DNA of 18,615 bases from Planctomycetota bacterium (GCA_026692885.1 JAPLNJ010000109.1:1-18615); one strand, 5' to 3'; shown: positions 1-9,034, counted from the stretch's first letter. Program-made: numbers and translations. The notes: generated by a model not told the origin, from the sequence alone.

Positions 1-1022
1 CCCGAGTGTCGGTCATCGTGCCGGCGAGAAACGAGGAGCTGCATCTCGAATCCGCCCTGCAGTCGCTCTTGGCCCTCGACTACGAGAACCTGGAAATCAC
101 CGTCGTCGACGACCGGTCCACGGATCGCACGGGCGAAATCCTGGATCGGATGGCCGAAAGTAATCCGCAACTGAGGGTGGTGCACCTGCAACAACTGCCG
201 CCGAAATGGTTGGGCAAGAACTACGCCATGCACTGCGGCGCCGAAGACTCGAACGGGGAGTGGTTGCTGTTCACGGACGCCGACGTGATGTTCGAAGCCA
301 GCGTGCTGCGGCGGGCGATGGGCTACGTCCGGCAACAGCAACTCGACCACCTGGCCATCGTGCCGGAAGCCTGCATGCCGACCTGGCTGCTGCAGTCGTT
401 CATCGTGGTGTTCGCAATATTTTTCAGCCTGTTCACGCGGCTGTGGAAAGTCCGCGATCCCCGCAGTTCGGCCCATGTCGGCATCGGAGCCTTCAATTTG
501 GTGCGGGCCGAAGCGTATCGCCAAGTCGGCGGGCACGAGCCGCTGGCCATGCGTCCCGACGATGACTTGAAACTGGGCAAGTTGCTGAAGAAAAACGGTT
601 TTCGCCAGGACCTGCTCAAAGGCGTGGACCTGCTGCGCGTGCCCTGGTACGGCTCGTTGCGGGAACTGATTGTGGGTCTGGAGAAGAACAGCTTCGCCGG
701 GGTGGAGTACAACGTGCTGGTGACGGTCGTCGCGGTATCGGCGATTTTGCTGTTGGATGTATCGCCCTTCGTCGCACTGTGTTTCACGACCGGAGCGACG
801 TGGTGGATCTACTTGGCCGTGTCGGCGATCCTGCTGCTGCTGGCCTGGGGAACGGCGATTGGCGCGAAGATTCGCTGGTCGTGTGCGTTGGGTTTTCCGT
901 GGGTGACCGTGCTGTTCGTCTACATCGTGTTGCGGTCGATGGTGGTCACGCTAAAGAACGGTGGGATCCGCTGGCGTGACACGCATTACCCGTTGGCGGA
1001 CCTGCGAGCGAACAAGGTTTAA
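1..1022 (+). CDS. Family 2 glycosyltransferase, membrane-associated (5' end cut by window)
   Basis: Processive-type GT-A glycosyltransferase that would transfer an activated sugar to a lipid, carotenoid or polysaccharide acceptor at the cytoplasmic membrane face. The visible part opens with SVIVPARNEE, the standard first strand of GT2 enzymes. The nucleotide-binding VVDDRSTD follows at about residue 34, and the DXD-like metal site FTDADV near residue 90. RPDDDLKLG near residue 182 fits the catalytic Asp region. A hydrophobic segment lies at about 128-145, and two or three membrane helices lie between about 238 and 312. The C-terminus (GGIRWRDTHYPLADLR) resembles GT2 enzymes of the carotenoid/hydroxychlorobactene glucosyltransferase type, but the acceptor cannot be assigned. 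A GTG at 6 could start translation. However, the frame stays open to the edge and reads R-V-S-V-I-V, as in complete relatives, so the true start is probably upstream. It converges on the gene ending at 1188. Confidence 0.9.
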   Translation, partial: RVSVIVPARNEELHLESALQSLLALDYENLEITVVDDRSTDRTGEILDRMAESNPQLRVVHLQQLPPKWLGKNYAMHCGAEDSNGEWLLFTDADVMFEASVLRRAMGYVRQQQLDHLAIVPEACMPTWLLQSFIVVFAIFFSLFTRLWKVRDPRSSAHVGIGAFNLVRAEAYRQVGGHEPLAMRPDDDLKLGKLLKKNGFRQDLLKGVDLLRVPWYGSLRELIVGLEKNSFAGVEYNVLVTVVAVSAILLLDVSPFVALCFTTGATWWIYLAVSAILLLLAWGTAIGAKIRWSCALGFPWVTVLFVYIVLRSMVVTLKNGGIRWRDTHYPLADLRANKV

Positions 1023-1025
1023 GAC

Positions 1026-1112
1026 GTAGGGTACATCAAGCGGTGCGCCGATGTACCTGGGGATCAACGTCCCACCCACTGGTACATCGGCGCGGTGCTT
1101 GATGTACCCTAC
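1026..1112. repeat. Long imperfect inverted repeat between convergent genes
   Basis: Two 32-nt arms (1026-1057 and 1081-1112) are reverse complements at about 29 of 32 positions and enclose a 23-nt loop. The stem would be very stable in DNA or RNA. It begins 3 nt after the glycosyltransferase stop codon, so it could act as a transcription terminator for that gene. There is no obvious T-run, and it looks more like an interspersed repeat element. The right arm is part of a direct repeat with 1141-1191. Confidence 0.8.
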
Positions 1113-1191
1113 CTGAAGGCCGGCGCTTGACGTACCGTCGGATCAACGTCCCACCCGCTGGTACATCGGCACGGCGTTTGATGTACCCTAC
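1062..1191. repeat. 51-bp direct repeat pair (1062-1112 and 1141-1191)
   Basis: The 51 nt at 1062-1112 recur at 1141-1191 with 4 differences, separated by 28 nt. The second copy ends inside the 3' boundary of the neighbouring minus-strand gene: its last bases contain the TAG stop codon (1188-1190, read on the minus strand). This suggests duplication of a mobile or REP-like unit into the convergent junction. No transposase is seen nearby. Confidence 0.8.
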
Positions 1192-2663
1192 TTGGATGCG
1201 GCCGGCTCCTTCGCGCCCGAGGCGGCTCGTTCGGCTTGGGCCAAATCCTGGGCCAAGGTGTTGGCGGTGTACGGGTCGAGGAATTTCACCAGCAGCTGCC
1301 GGGTGTCGCTAAACAGCTTGTCGATCTTCACCTGGACACGGCGATCCGGGCAGGCCAGTCGGTGCTCCTGCTGATCCAGTTGCCGCGTCAGATCGGTGCG
1401 GGTTTCGATGCGTCGGAACTCCTCCAAGAGCCGCCGGGCCTGCTCGAAGTCTTTCTTCTCCAGCAAGCGGCGAAAACGCACCAGGTACAACTGTCGCGTG
1501 GCCACCAAGTCCATCACATGGTTCTGTAAGCCCTTGACGTAGCCCTCGGCGAGCAGACGCGGATCGTCGTTAATGACCTTGGCCGTATTCTGGACGTCCA
1601 AACCTGGAACCATGGGCAGCCGCGCCAGCAATTGCCCGGCGTTGCGCACATAGATCATCCGCAATGGCTTGTCGGTCTTGGGCACGCGGACCAGGCCGCG
1701 CCAATCGGTCTTGCCGATCACTTCGACGGCTTCGTTGTCCAGGTCCCGGGCGGAGACGTCGTAGCCACCCAAGGGTTGGGGCGACTTGCCTTGGCTCTGC
1801 ACGCAAAGCAGGGTGGAGTCATGCGTGGGTTTCACGACGAGGGCATACTTCCGAGCTCGTGCGGCGCTCGGCGAGTCAAAGGCGACGTGAACCCCCGAAC
1901 GCACCTCGCACGTCAAGGCGGTGCCCTCACGTTGCGTGACCGTCAGGAACGTCCAGGGAGCGGCCTGAATGCCGTTCGGCAGGGGTTCGCCTTGGCGATC
2001 GTCGCGGCGAAAGACCGGCAGCAGCACATCGGCGTCGCGGATTTGCGAGACGCTGTTCTCCTGCAGGATCAAGCCGCCGGCCCGGATTCGCACCCGGACC
2101 TCGCCGCCAGTGGCCGAGTCGACCCGTCCCAGCGGAGTGAACGCCTCACAGATCGCCGCGAGACAGGCATCGGGAATCTGCTCGGGCGATACCACCCCCC
2201 GCGCGAAGACCGGACTCCACATCCGGGTGGTGCAATCCAGTTCGCGCGCCTGGATCGAAAACTCGGTCAGGCTGACTCCGACCCGCAGCAGAACCAGCTT
2301 GTCCTTTTCCTTGAGCGTCTTGGCAGCGGCGGCCTTGATCGTGTCGACGGACAGCGAGGCCAGGTTGACCACGGCCTCGCCCTGCAGTTCTGCTGGACAT
2401 TGCTCGGCTTGCAGGTCCCACGTCGCGCCGGCGACGATTTCAGCTCGCTGAACCAGGGCCTGGGCGATTTGCTGGTGGAGGCGATCCGGCAACTCCGCCG
2501 AATTTTCGAAGGCGGTCCACACCAGGATCCGATAGGGCGCATAGTCCCAGGGTTGCTGGGCGCAGGCCAGACTGCCCCCGCACGCCAGCCACAACACCAG
2601 CAGGGCGGCGGCAGGGCGGCCGATGTGTTGCCCGTCGATCTTGGGGACCCGTAGGTTCAGCAT
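1188..2663 (-). CDS. Secreted hypothetical protein, 491 aa, last gene of the envelope block
   Basis: I do not recognise a named family. Residues 1-35 form a signal peptide: a hydrophobic core around AAALLVLWLACGG and a likely cleavage before QQPWDYAPY. The mature part reads first like a mixed alpha/beta domain (residues about 40-180; opening YRILVWTAFEN) and then a beta-rich middle. The last 100 residues are charged and helical, with heptad-like stretches such as FRRLLEKKDFEQARRLLEEF, suggesting a TPR-like or coiled-coil end. The protein is therefore probably periplasmic. The start at 2663 is ATG without a clear Shine-Dalgarno sequence. It lies only 21 nt after the stop of the upstream solute-binding-like gene, so the two are almost certainly one transcript and may be translationally coupled. 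The stop codon lies inside a repeat copy. Function unknown; the context suggests a partner of the upstream protein. Confidence 0.85.
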   Translation of the reverse strand: MLNLRVPKIDGQHIGRPAAALLVLWLACGGSLACAQQPWDYAPYRILVWTAFENSAELPDRLHQQIAQALVQRAEIVAGATWDLQAEQCPAELQGEAVVNLASLSVDTIKAAAAKTLKEKDKLVLLRVGVSLTEFSIQARELDCTTRMWSPVFARGVVSPEQIPDACLAAICEAFTPLGRVDSATGGEVRVRIRAGGLILQENSVSQIRDADVLLPVFRRDDRQGEPLPNGIQAAPWTFLTVTQREGTALTCEVRSGVHVAFDSPSAARARKYALVVKPTHDSTLLCVQSQGKSPQPLGGYDVSARDLDNEAVEVIGKTDWRGLVRVPKTDKPLRMIYVRNAGQLLARLPMVPGLDVQNTAKVINDDPRLLAEGYVKGLQNHVMDLVATRQLYLVRFRRLLEKKDFEQARRLLEEFRRIETRTDLTRQLDQQEHRLACPDRRVQVKIDKLFSDTRQLLVKFLDPYTANTLAQDLAQAERAASGAKEPAASK

Positions 2664-2684
2664 GGGTTGGTTGTGTCCAGAACT

Positions 2685-5195
2685 CTATTCCTGCGGTGCG
2701 GGCGGGATGACCCGCCACTGGTCCACGTCCTGGTAGAAAAACACGGGGCGATTGTGGAGACCCTGTAGCCCGCGTTGGTACGCGAAGAAATCCACCATCT
2801 GCCAGAGCGGGATGACGCTGACATCCTCATACAGCAGGCGATGGAGGTCCTGCAGCCGTTCGCGGGCCACTTTCCAGTTGTCCGACCGCTCGATCTGACG
2901 CAACGCCAGGTTCACATACGGATCGGCGGTTGGCAGCGCGCCTGCGGGGCCGAAGATGCGTCCTGCGTCCACCAGCGGTTCGTACATGATCAGCTCCAGA
3001 TACAGCAGATCGTAAGCCCGTTTCGGGTCGTGGACTTGGCCTGGCGGCAGCTCGCGCAAGACGCACTTGACCCCCAGGCCGTCCAGATTGGCACGGATCT
3101 TCTGGCAGACGAAACGCGGGATCTCGCCAGCCGGATGCGCGAGCACCAGTTGCTTCAACTCCGGCGCCGGTTGCTTGCGCGTGTCCGCCGCCGCCGCCAA
3201 CTGCTGCTCGGTCAACTTCAGCAGCACGGTGGCCATAACCGGGTCGTACGGCAGCGGCGTGATTCGGGCGTCGTACGCATACGCCGAGGGATCGTTCTCA
3301 CTCAGCCCGGCCGGCAGCGGCGCGCTGAGCACGCGACAACCCTCCAGCTCCGCCCCGCTCAGGCTATTCAACAGGCCTTTGCGTAGGATGACTTCTCGGT
3401 TGATGCCGTAGACCAGCGCGCGGCGGAAGATCCGGCTGGCCAAGAAAGGATTGGCCAGGTTGGGCACCAGCACGTGGATCGTGGGAAACCCATAGGGACC
3501 GACGACCAAAGTCGGATCCTGCTGTAGACGCAGGGCGTCGACGGGCAGGAGGTGATCGAGCAAATCGACCTTTCCCTTACGCAGCGCGTCGAGCGCTTTG
3601 CGGGGTTCTGGCAACAGTTGTTCCACGATCACCGGCTTTAGTTTGGTCGCGGCCTGACCGCTGGAAACCGGTTCGAAGCGAGCCTCTTGGTCGTTTTGGG
3701 ATACCGCGCGATAGAGCATCAGCGGTTCGCCGCCGCTGGTCAGTCGCGACTGCAGCAGCGCCTGGGGTAGCACGAAGGGACGCCGCAGGTCGACGACGAC
3801 GCGGTTTGGGTTGGCCTGTTGGATCCCCGCCATCAGACTTGCCCAAGCGGGCCGATAACCGGGACTCTGAGGGTCCGCCAGGCTCAACAGGTAGCTGGCC
3901 AGTGCAAAACCGGTCAGTCCCTGTGCCGCTGGGTTGGGCCGGATGTCGAAGAGCAATTGCCGACGATCTTCACTCTGCTCGACGGTACCGAAGGGACAGG
4001 CATACTGTCCGCCTTCCGGGCCGCGCGCAGTGAACTTGAGCATTGTCTCATACACGAGCGCCCCCGCGCGTCGAGCGGACCAGTCGTCGAGCCGTTCGGG
4101 GTCGAAGGTCAAAGCCGGCTGAGCGACGCCGACCATGATCAGCGGATATTGGCGGGCGATGTCCACGACCAGCGCGTGCCCGCCCTCGACGCGGGGCCAG
4201 ATCTGGAGCATTTCGCGGCTGACTTGATGCGCCTCGCGAAAACGCTTCGCCGCCAAATGGGCCACCGCTTCGTCGCGTTTCTTGGCCGCCGCGGTCTGCA
4301 GTCGCTCCCGCCACGTACCGACGAACTTCAACGCGTCGCCGTAGTCTCGCTCCAAACGTTCCAGCAGCAAGCGAGCCACCTGGTAACTGCCCGTGTCGGT
4401 AGAGTCGCGGACCAATCGCTCGCCGACGCGTTCCAGCGCCAGCTTCGCCGTCTGCGACCCGCCCGGATGCTGATAGTCTTTGTTTTGCTGGTACAGCTCT
4501 TCCAGGATGGCAAACGCCTCCGCCACTCGCTGCTGCTTGAACAACACGCCCGCGTTGGCGTAGAGGTAGCCCTGCGACGATTCCGCCAGACCCTGCGTCT
4601 GCGGGTAGTACTTCAACAGGAACTGGTAGTAATCAAAAGCCTCGTCGAACTTTCGCAGCAACGCCGGCAACTTGTTCGTGGTGCTCAGCTCCACCGCTTG
4701 CGCCACAATCTTGTCCGTCTCGCGGAGCACCAGTTCCTCGAAGAACTCGATCCGCTCGATATTCTTCCAGGCCACGTCATATTCTTCTTTGGGTTTTTCG
4801 ATGAGACGCACCCGGAGCTTGCCCACGCGTTTCTTGCTGTCCGGAAGCCGCCGGTTGGGCAAGTCCAAGGGCAACACCTTCAAGACCGCGTAGTCGTTGG
4901 CTTTATCCAACACGATCTGATCGAACGGATCCTGTTCGAAGAAGCGGACGGGGGGTTTCGCCTCGGTCGGGGGTTCTTCTTCCGCGGGCGGACCGGGTGG
5001 CTGGCCCGGCTTGTCGGCGGGCGGCGGCGCCGGCTTCTCTGCTTTCGAGGCCGGCGGCTGAGTCGGCGGTTGGATAGGAGCCTGCGCCGCTGCCGAGCCG
5101 GCGTTCACGGCGCAGACGATCAGCAGCAACGCCAGGCACAACCCACGCCTGGGCGGCGTCCGATACCGTGTTATCCAAACTGGGAACCTAGCCAT
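2685..5195 (-). CDS. Exported protein with helical/TPR-like N-half and oligopeptide-binding (SBP family 5-like) C-half, 836 aa
   Basis: The C-terminal half (about 360-815) resembles extracellular solute-binding proteins of family 5 (DppA/OppA type). It has the ligand-domain signature ANPFLASRIFRRALVYGINR near 581-600 and the late helix LHRLLYEDVSVIPLWQ near 784-799. Ahead of it are a signal peptide (core LCLALLLIVCAVNAGSAAA, residues 19-37), a Pro/Ala/Glu-rich linker (38-82), and a helical region at 150-345 with TPR-like helix pairs such as AFAILEELYQQNKDY. Ordinary family members are 500-600 residues and lack this N-terminal half. No permease or ATPase gene accompanies it, so classical import is not supported; peptide sensing or scaffolding is possible. 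The ATG at 5195 has AGGA a few bases upstream. It lies 242 nt after the propeller gene and 21 nt before the 491-aa gene. The SBP assignment is fairly secure; the ligand is unknown. Confidence 0.85.
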   Translation of the reverse strand: MARFPVWITRYRTPPRRGLCLALLLIVCAVNAGSAAAQAPIQPPTQPPASKAEKPAPPPADKPGQPPGPPAEEEPPTEAKPPVRFFEQDPFDQIVLDKANDYAVLKVLPLDLPNRRLPDSKKRVGKLRVRLIEKPKEEYDVAWKNIERIEFFEELVLRETDKIVAQAVELSTTNKLPALLRKFDEAFDYYQFLLKYYPQTQGLAESSQGYLYANAGVLFKQQRVAEAFAILEELYQQNKDYQHPGGSQTAKLALERVGERLVRDSTDTGSYQVARLLLERLERDYGDALKFVGTWRERLQTAAAKKRDEAVAHLAAKRFREAHQVSREMLQIWPRVEGGHALVVDIARQYPLIMVGVAQPALTFDPERLDDWSARRAGALVYETMLKFTARGPEGGQYACPFGTVEQSEDRRQLLFDIRPNPAAQGLTGFALASYLLSLADPQSPGYRPAWASLMAGIQQANPNRVVVDLRRPFVLPQALLQSRLTSGGEPLMLYRAVSQNDQEARFEPVSSGQAATKLKPVIVEQLLPEPRKALDALRKGKVDLLDHLLPVDALRLQQDPTLVVGPYGFPTIHVLVPNLANPFLASRIFRRALVYGINREVILRKGLLNSLSGAELEGCRVLSAPLPAGLSENDPSAYAYDARITPLPYDPVMATVLLKLTEQQLAAAADTRKQPAPELKQLVLAHPAGEIPRFVCQKIRANLDGLGVKCVLRELPPGQVHDPKRAYDLLYLELIMYEPLVDAGRIFGPAGALPTADPYVNLALRQIERSDNWKVARERLQDLHRLLYEDVSVIPLWQMVDFFAYQRGLQGLHNRPVFFYQDVDQWRVIPPAPQE

Positions 5196-5281
5196 GAAGT
5201 CCTAGAGCCAAGTTAAGCCCCCGCCGAGCTTGTCTCGGTGGAGCCCGTGATTTTGCACCAGCTACGCCCCACGGCCCACCG

Positions 5282-5340
5282 CTTCTTTCCCTGCCGACGC
5301 CCCCACCGCTTCGCGGCGGGGGCGACGGCAGGGAAGGAAG
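5282..5340. repeat. Long hairpin in the gap between propeller and solute-binding-like genes
   Basis: Arms of 26 nt (5282-5307 and 5315-5340) match at 23 positions and close on a GCTTCGC loop in which two further pairs are possible. The stem is GC-rich. It lies about 98 nt downstream of the propeller gene's stop and about 87 nt upstream of the next start. It could attenuate or terminate the transcript, or be processed. No T-run follows on the minus strand, so a standard intrinsic terminator is not shown. The rest of 5196-5437 shows nothing else recognisable. Confidence 0.75.
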
Positions 5341-5437
5341 CCATTTTCTTGGGATCGTTCTAGTGCACAATCATCGCTCCACCGACGCAAGGTCGGCGGG
5401 GGCGGAAGTGCCTAATCTCCGGTGTAACACAGCAAAA

Positions 5438-8400
5438 TCAATTCGGTTTTCCTTCCGGTGCCGTCAGCGCCGGGATCACGTGCAACGTACCGTCGCTGCC
5501 GGGCACCAGCAGACGGGTGGCGAACGGAACGGGGCTCGCACTGAGCGGCTCGCCGATATCCGTCTTGCCGGTTTCGCTGCCGTCGGCCAGCGCTATCCGC
5601 CAAACCATGCCACTCTGCGACGCCAGAATCAAATCGTGCTCCTGCAGTCGCGGTGGGCCGGCCAGCGGACCGTAGGCCAGCTCGATCGCCCAACGCTGCT
5701 TCGGACCCTTCGGACCCGCTTCGAAACACAGCAACTGCTGGCGATCCGTCGCCGCCAGGACCACGTCGCCGATGGCCTCCGGTCCCCATACGACGCGTCC
5801 TTCGATCGGGAAATCCTGGCCGGCCGATAAGTCTTTCACGGCGAAGACGACGATCTTATCCTGTTGCTGCCCGCGCACCACGCCCAACACGGCCTCGCCG
5901 CAGGCGGCCAGCGGTGACACGATTTCCACGTCCAATTGGTTCTGCGCGAGCTGTTCCAACTGCAGCGAGGCGCCTGGTTTGAGGCCAACTCGGAACAGTT
6001 GCTTTCGACTGTCCGCGATGACGAAGGCTTGACGCTCGGCACCGACCACGGCGGCACCACACCAAGTGACTTTGGACCCGGCTTCGATCGGCGACTGGAA
6101 AGGCAGCGATCTATTCTCGCCGGTCAGCGGATCGATCACGGCGAGTTGCCCGTTGTCCAACGGCACCAGCAAGCCGCCGACAAACGGCCGCACGGGTCCC
6201 GCGATCTGAGCCTCCCCGGCCGCGCGGATTTTGCGTGCATCCAAGCGACCTGCGTTGGCCGGCGCCTGGGGATTGAAGATCACCAGTTGCGACCGGTCCT
6301 GCCCGCTGACCAGCGCCCAGACACCACCGTCCAAGCCGATGGCTGTGGGAAAGGCGACGGTGCGGGCGGCTCCGACGGCTGCCGCAATAGGCTGGTCCAA
6401 ACGGCCCGCCTGCAGGGCTTCCTGGGTGACCGCAATCTCGAACAACTCGGCCTGTGCCGAGACGGCATAGATTTGCTTCCGCGTCATGTCGCCGGTTACC
6501 AGCGTGAGCGGCGTAGCCAAGTCCGTTTCCCACAACAGCCGCCCGTCATCGACGTGCAGCGCGGCGACGGTATAGGCGGGCGAACGTTGCCGCCGACGGA
6601 TGCTCAGAACCAAATCGCCCTGGACCTGGGACGGACCGACGAAGGTGTCCCGCTCGGCCTTGCTCCATTTCACCAGCAGCTTATTCTTCAGGGCCTGCAG
6701 TTCGTACTTGGTCAGCCGGTCGTTGCCCACCCAGAGCCGGCCGTTATCGAACACGGCATAACCCGTCTGGGGCGTCTTGAAGGAAGCCGGCACCGGCTCG
6801 ACGACTTCCATCACCGGTTGCTCGGCGTTCCCGCTGTTAACTTCCAGGACGTGGATCTCGCCCAGGTCCGTGATCACGATCAGGCGGCCGCCGTGCACCA
6901 GCGGTGGCACGACCACGCGCCCGGACAGACGTAGCGGTGACTTCTTGATCGGCTTCAGCGCCAGACCCTTGGCATCGACCGCCAGGAGGTGCAGGTCGCA
7001 GTACGCCTCACCGCTGTTCTCGACCACAAACAGGTGGCCGAGAACCATGACCGGCGGCACGGTGATTGTGCCGGCCTTGTGGGCCAGGTAGTAGACCTCT
7101 TGGCAGGCGAGCGAGTCCTCGTCCAAGACATACAGGTTGGCATGATCCCCGACCTGATACAGGCGTTGTAACTTGCTGATGCCGGGCGGTGAGAGAATCC
7201 CTTGCGGCAAGGTGACTTGCTTGGCCGAACCACCCGTTTCCAGGTCCACCACCAGAATCCGGCCGGACCGCGTGGCCACCATCAGACGCGGGCCGTTTAG
7301 AACCGGGCTGAAGAACGGTTCGCCCACGGTCAATCGCCAGACCAGGGCTCCGGTCGCCGCTTTCAGCCGCAGCAGCTCGTGGTGCCGACCGTCCACGGCG
7401 ATCAAGTCGCTGCCGGGTTGCCCGGCCACCGGCAGGGGCAAGGCCAGAGTCTCATGGCCGACGAATCGCCGCCACAGCAGGCGGCCCGTGGCGGCCTGCA
7501 GGCCGAACAACGACCCGCGGGCCAGATAGCAAGCCACCGCGTTTTCGTTTGTCGTCAGGCCGGCACCGTTACGGCTGGCCAAGGCGATCTGGTACTGCGA
7601 TCCGCGCGGCCGATCTTCCGTCACCGCGGCGAGTGCGTGCTCCTCGACTTTGACCAGTTCTCGTTCCTTGGCGGTGATCGATTGGACAGCTTCCACGAGC
7701 GCCGGCCGCTGCTCAAGTTCCGGGTATTGCCGAATCAGGTTCCGGCGAGTTTCATAGGCCGCGATCGTCTGGCCGGCGGCCACGGCTTGCTGGATCTCCG
7801 TGACCGCCTGGTTCAGTCGCTGACCGCTTTGGATCGTGCGCCGGGCCTTGTCGAGATTCTCCTGGATCGTGCCGAGTTTCTTGTCGATCGTCTTGTGCAG
7901 TGTGGGTGGAATATAGTTCGGCGTGTTCACCAACTTCATCGCGTCTTCGGCGGCCTGGACGAGTTCCTGGGCCTTGGTCAGATCCGGCTGCTTCAGGGCC
8001 TGGTCGGACAGTCCTTCGGCGATGCTCGGCAGGATACCCGCCAGTTCTCCCTGGATGTCGGGAAAGGCCGTTTCGAGTTCGATTTGCGGCAGGAGCTCGC
8101 CCGCGAGTTTCAACGCCTCGCGTTTGTCGCCGGCGCCAGCGACGACCTGCCATAGCTTGGCCGTGGCGATTCTGACCCGCGCCGCGCTGGCGTTGGGATC
8201 GTTCGCGTACTGCAACAGAAACTGCTCATACTTGGCGACCGCTTGCACGTACGACTGGGACTTGTAGTCTTGCTCAGCGGCTTGAAACACCTGGCTGGCC
8301 GAGCCGCGACCGATCAAAAAGTAGAGCGCCACGATCGCCATCACCATCAGCAGCAAGACACCGCCACCGGCTAGCATCAGCGTCGAATCCCAAGGGCTTC

Positions 8401-9034
8401 CCTTGATCGTGATGGCCGCGGGCGTGGCGGCCGGTCGCGGCGGTTGCTGCAGAGCATCCGACGGCTGCTGCCCGCCGCCCAACGGGTCGTGCTCCGACAG
8501 CGACGCGAATCCGTCGTCGCCCAGCAGTTCCAGGCCGCCGAGTTCGGCCAAGGGCTGCAAGCCCGCTGGGCCGGGCGGCAGCTCGAAGCTCAGCGGCAAC
8601 AGGCCGACGTCCGCAGTTGGCGTCCGTGGCGCAGGTTTCTCCACGCGTGGCCGTTTCGCGGCTGGCGTGGGCTCGACCGATTCGCGTATCACCACCTCTT
8701 CCGCAGGCGGTTCGTCGCCTTCCAGAGGGGCCAAGCCCAGGAACTCCTCGTCGTCCGAGTCATCCGGCACAACCGCCATGTCTTCCTCATCGGGCGGCGA
8801 GGAATTCGCGGGCACGGGTCTTGCCCCACCGCCTTTTTCGGCCTGGCTGGCCTGACTCAAGAGCCGCTGGGCTTGGTTCTTGGTCAGTAAGCCCCGCTGC
8901 ACCAGCAGGCTGGCCGCGTCCTTGGCGCCCCTGGGCGTCTCGGCCACGGCACATTGCTTTCGCGCCGCAGTGACGTCGTGGGCGTCCAGCAAGCCGGACT
9001 GCTCGACCAAATCGAGAAACTGCTCAACCGTCAT
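5438..9034 (-). CDS. Membrane-anchored TPR and PQQ-like beta-propeller protein, 1,198 aa
   Basis: Domains in order: a 60-residue helical module beginning TVEQFLDLVEQSGLLD with a second half LLVQRGLLTKNQAQRLL; an acidic, proline-rich cytoplasmic linker to about 215; one membrane helix at about 219-243 (LMLAGGGVLLLMVMAIVALY); a TPR-like/coiled-coil stretch at 248-470; and a large PQQ-type propeller from about 495 to the end. The propeller shows repeated blade signatures such as LFGLQAATGRLLWRRFVG, LLRLKAATGALVWRL, LAVIDPLTGE and GTLHVIP. The propeller should lie outside the cytoplasmic membrane and bind partners; nothing shows that it binds PQQ. I chose ATG at 9034 rather than GTG at 9040: a GAGG (minus strand, 9040-9043) lies 5 nt before the ATG and overlaps the GTG. 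It follows the 323-aa membrane protein after a 105-nt gap that contains a hairpin. This anchored scaffold is the core of the block; its exact role is unknown. Confidence 0.85.
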   Translation of the reverse strand: MTVEQFLDLVEQSGLLDAHDVTAARKQCAVAETPRGAKDAASLLVQRGLLTKNQAQRLLSQASQAEKGGGARPVPANSSPPDEEDMAVVPDDSDDEEFLGLAPLEGDEPPAEEVVIRESVEPTPAAKRPRVEKPAPRTPTADVGLLPLSFELPPGPAGLQPLAELGGLELLGDDGFASLSEHDPLGGGQQPSDALQQPPRPAATPAAITIKGSPWDSTLMLAGGGVLLLMVMAIVALYFLIGRGSASQVFQAAEQDYKSQSYVQAVAKYEQFLLQYANDPNASAARVRIATAKLWQVVAGAGDKREALKLAGELLPQIELETAFPDIQGELAGILPSIAEGLSDQALKQPDLTKAQELVQAAEDAMKLVNTPNYIPPTLHKTIDKKLGTIQENLDKARRTIQSGQRLNQAVTEIQQAVAAGQTIAAYETRRNLIRQYPELEQRPALVEAVQSITAKERELVKVEEHALAAVTEDRPRGSQYQIALASRNGAGLTTNENAVACYLARGSLFGLQAATGRLLWRRFVGHETLALPLPVAGQPGSDLIAVDGRHHELLRLKAATGALVWRLTVGEPFFSPVLNGPRLMVATRSGRILVVDLETGGSAKQVTLPQGILSPPGISKLQRLYQVGDHANLYVLDEDSLACQEVYYLAHKAGTITVPPVMVLGHLFVVENSGEAYCDLHLLAVDAKGLALKPIKKSPLRLSGRVVVPPLVHGGRLIVITDLGEIHVLEVNSGNAEQPVMEVVEPVPASFKTPQTGYAVFDNGRLWVGNDRLTKYELQALKNKLLVKWSKAERDTFVGPSQVQGDLVLSIRRRQRSPAYTVAALHVDDGRLLWETDLATPLTLVTGDMTRKQIYAVSAQAELFEIAVTQEALQAGRLDQPIAAAVGAARTVAFPTAIGLDGGVWALVSGQDRSQLVIFNPQAPANAGRLDARKIRAAGEAQIAGPVRPFVGGLLVPLDNGQLAVIDPLTGENRSLPFQSPIEAGSKVTWCGAAVVGAERQAFVIADSRKQLFRVGLKPGASLQLEQLAQNQLDVEIVSPLAACGEAVLGVVRGQQQDKIVVFAVKDLSAGQDFPIEGRVVWGPEAIGDVVLAATDRQQLLCFEAGPKGPKQRWAIELAYGPLAGPPRLQEHDLILASQSGMVWRIALADGSETGKTDIGEPLSASPVPFATRLLVPGSDGTLHVIPALTAPEGKPN

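Noticed and set aside
1632..2654. Plus-strand open frame of 340 codons opposite the 491-aa gene
   Set aside because: Low-complexity Arg/Gly/Gln content, no signal or motif, and fully antisense to a better-supported secreted protein.
3819..5216. Long plus-strand open frame (465 codons) opposite the solute-binding-like gene
   Set aside because: It is antisense to a gene with a clear signal peptide and domain signatures. The translation is rich in Arg/Gln/His with no domain, as expected from the high-GC complement.
5282..5340. Standard intrinsic terminator
   Set aside because: No T-run follows the stem on either strand, so it is listed as a hairpin repeat.
5936..8155. Plus-strand open frames opposite the propeller gene
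   Set aside because: The minus strand shows repeated propeller blade signatures; the antisense frames have none.
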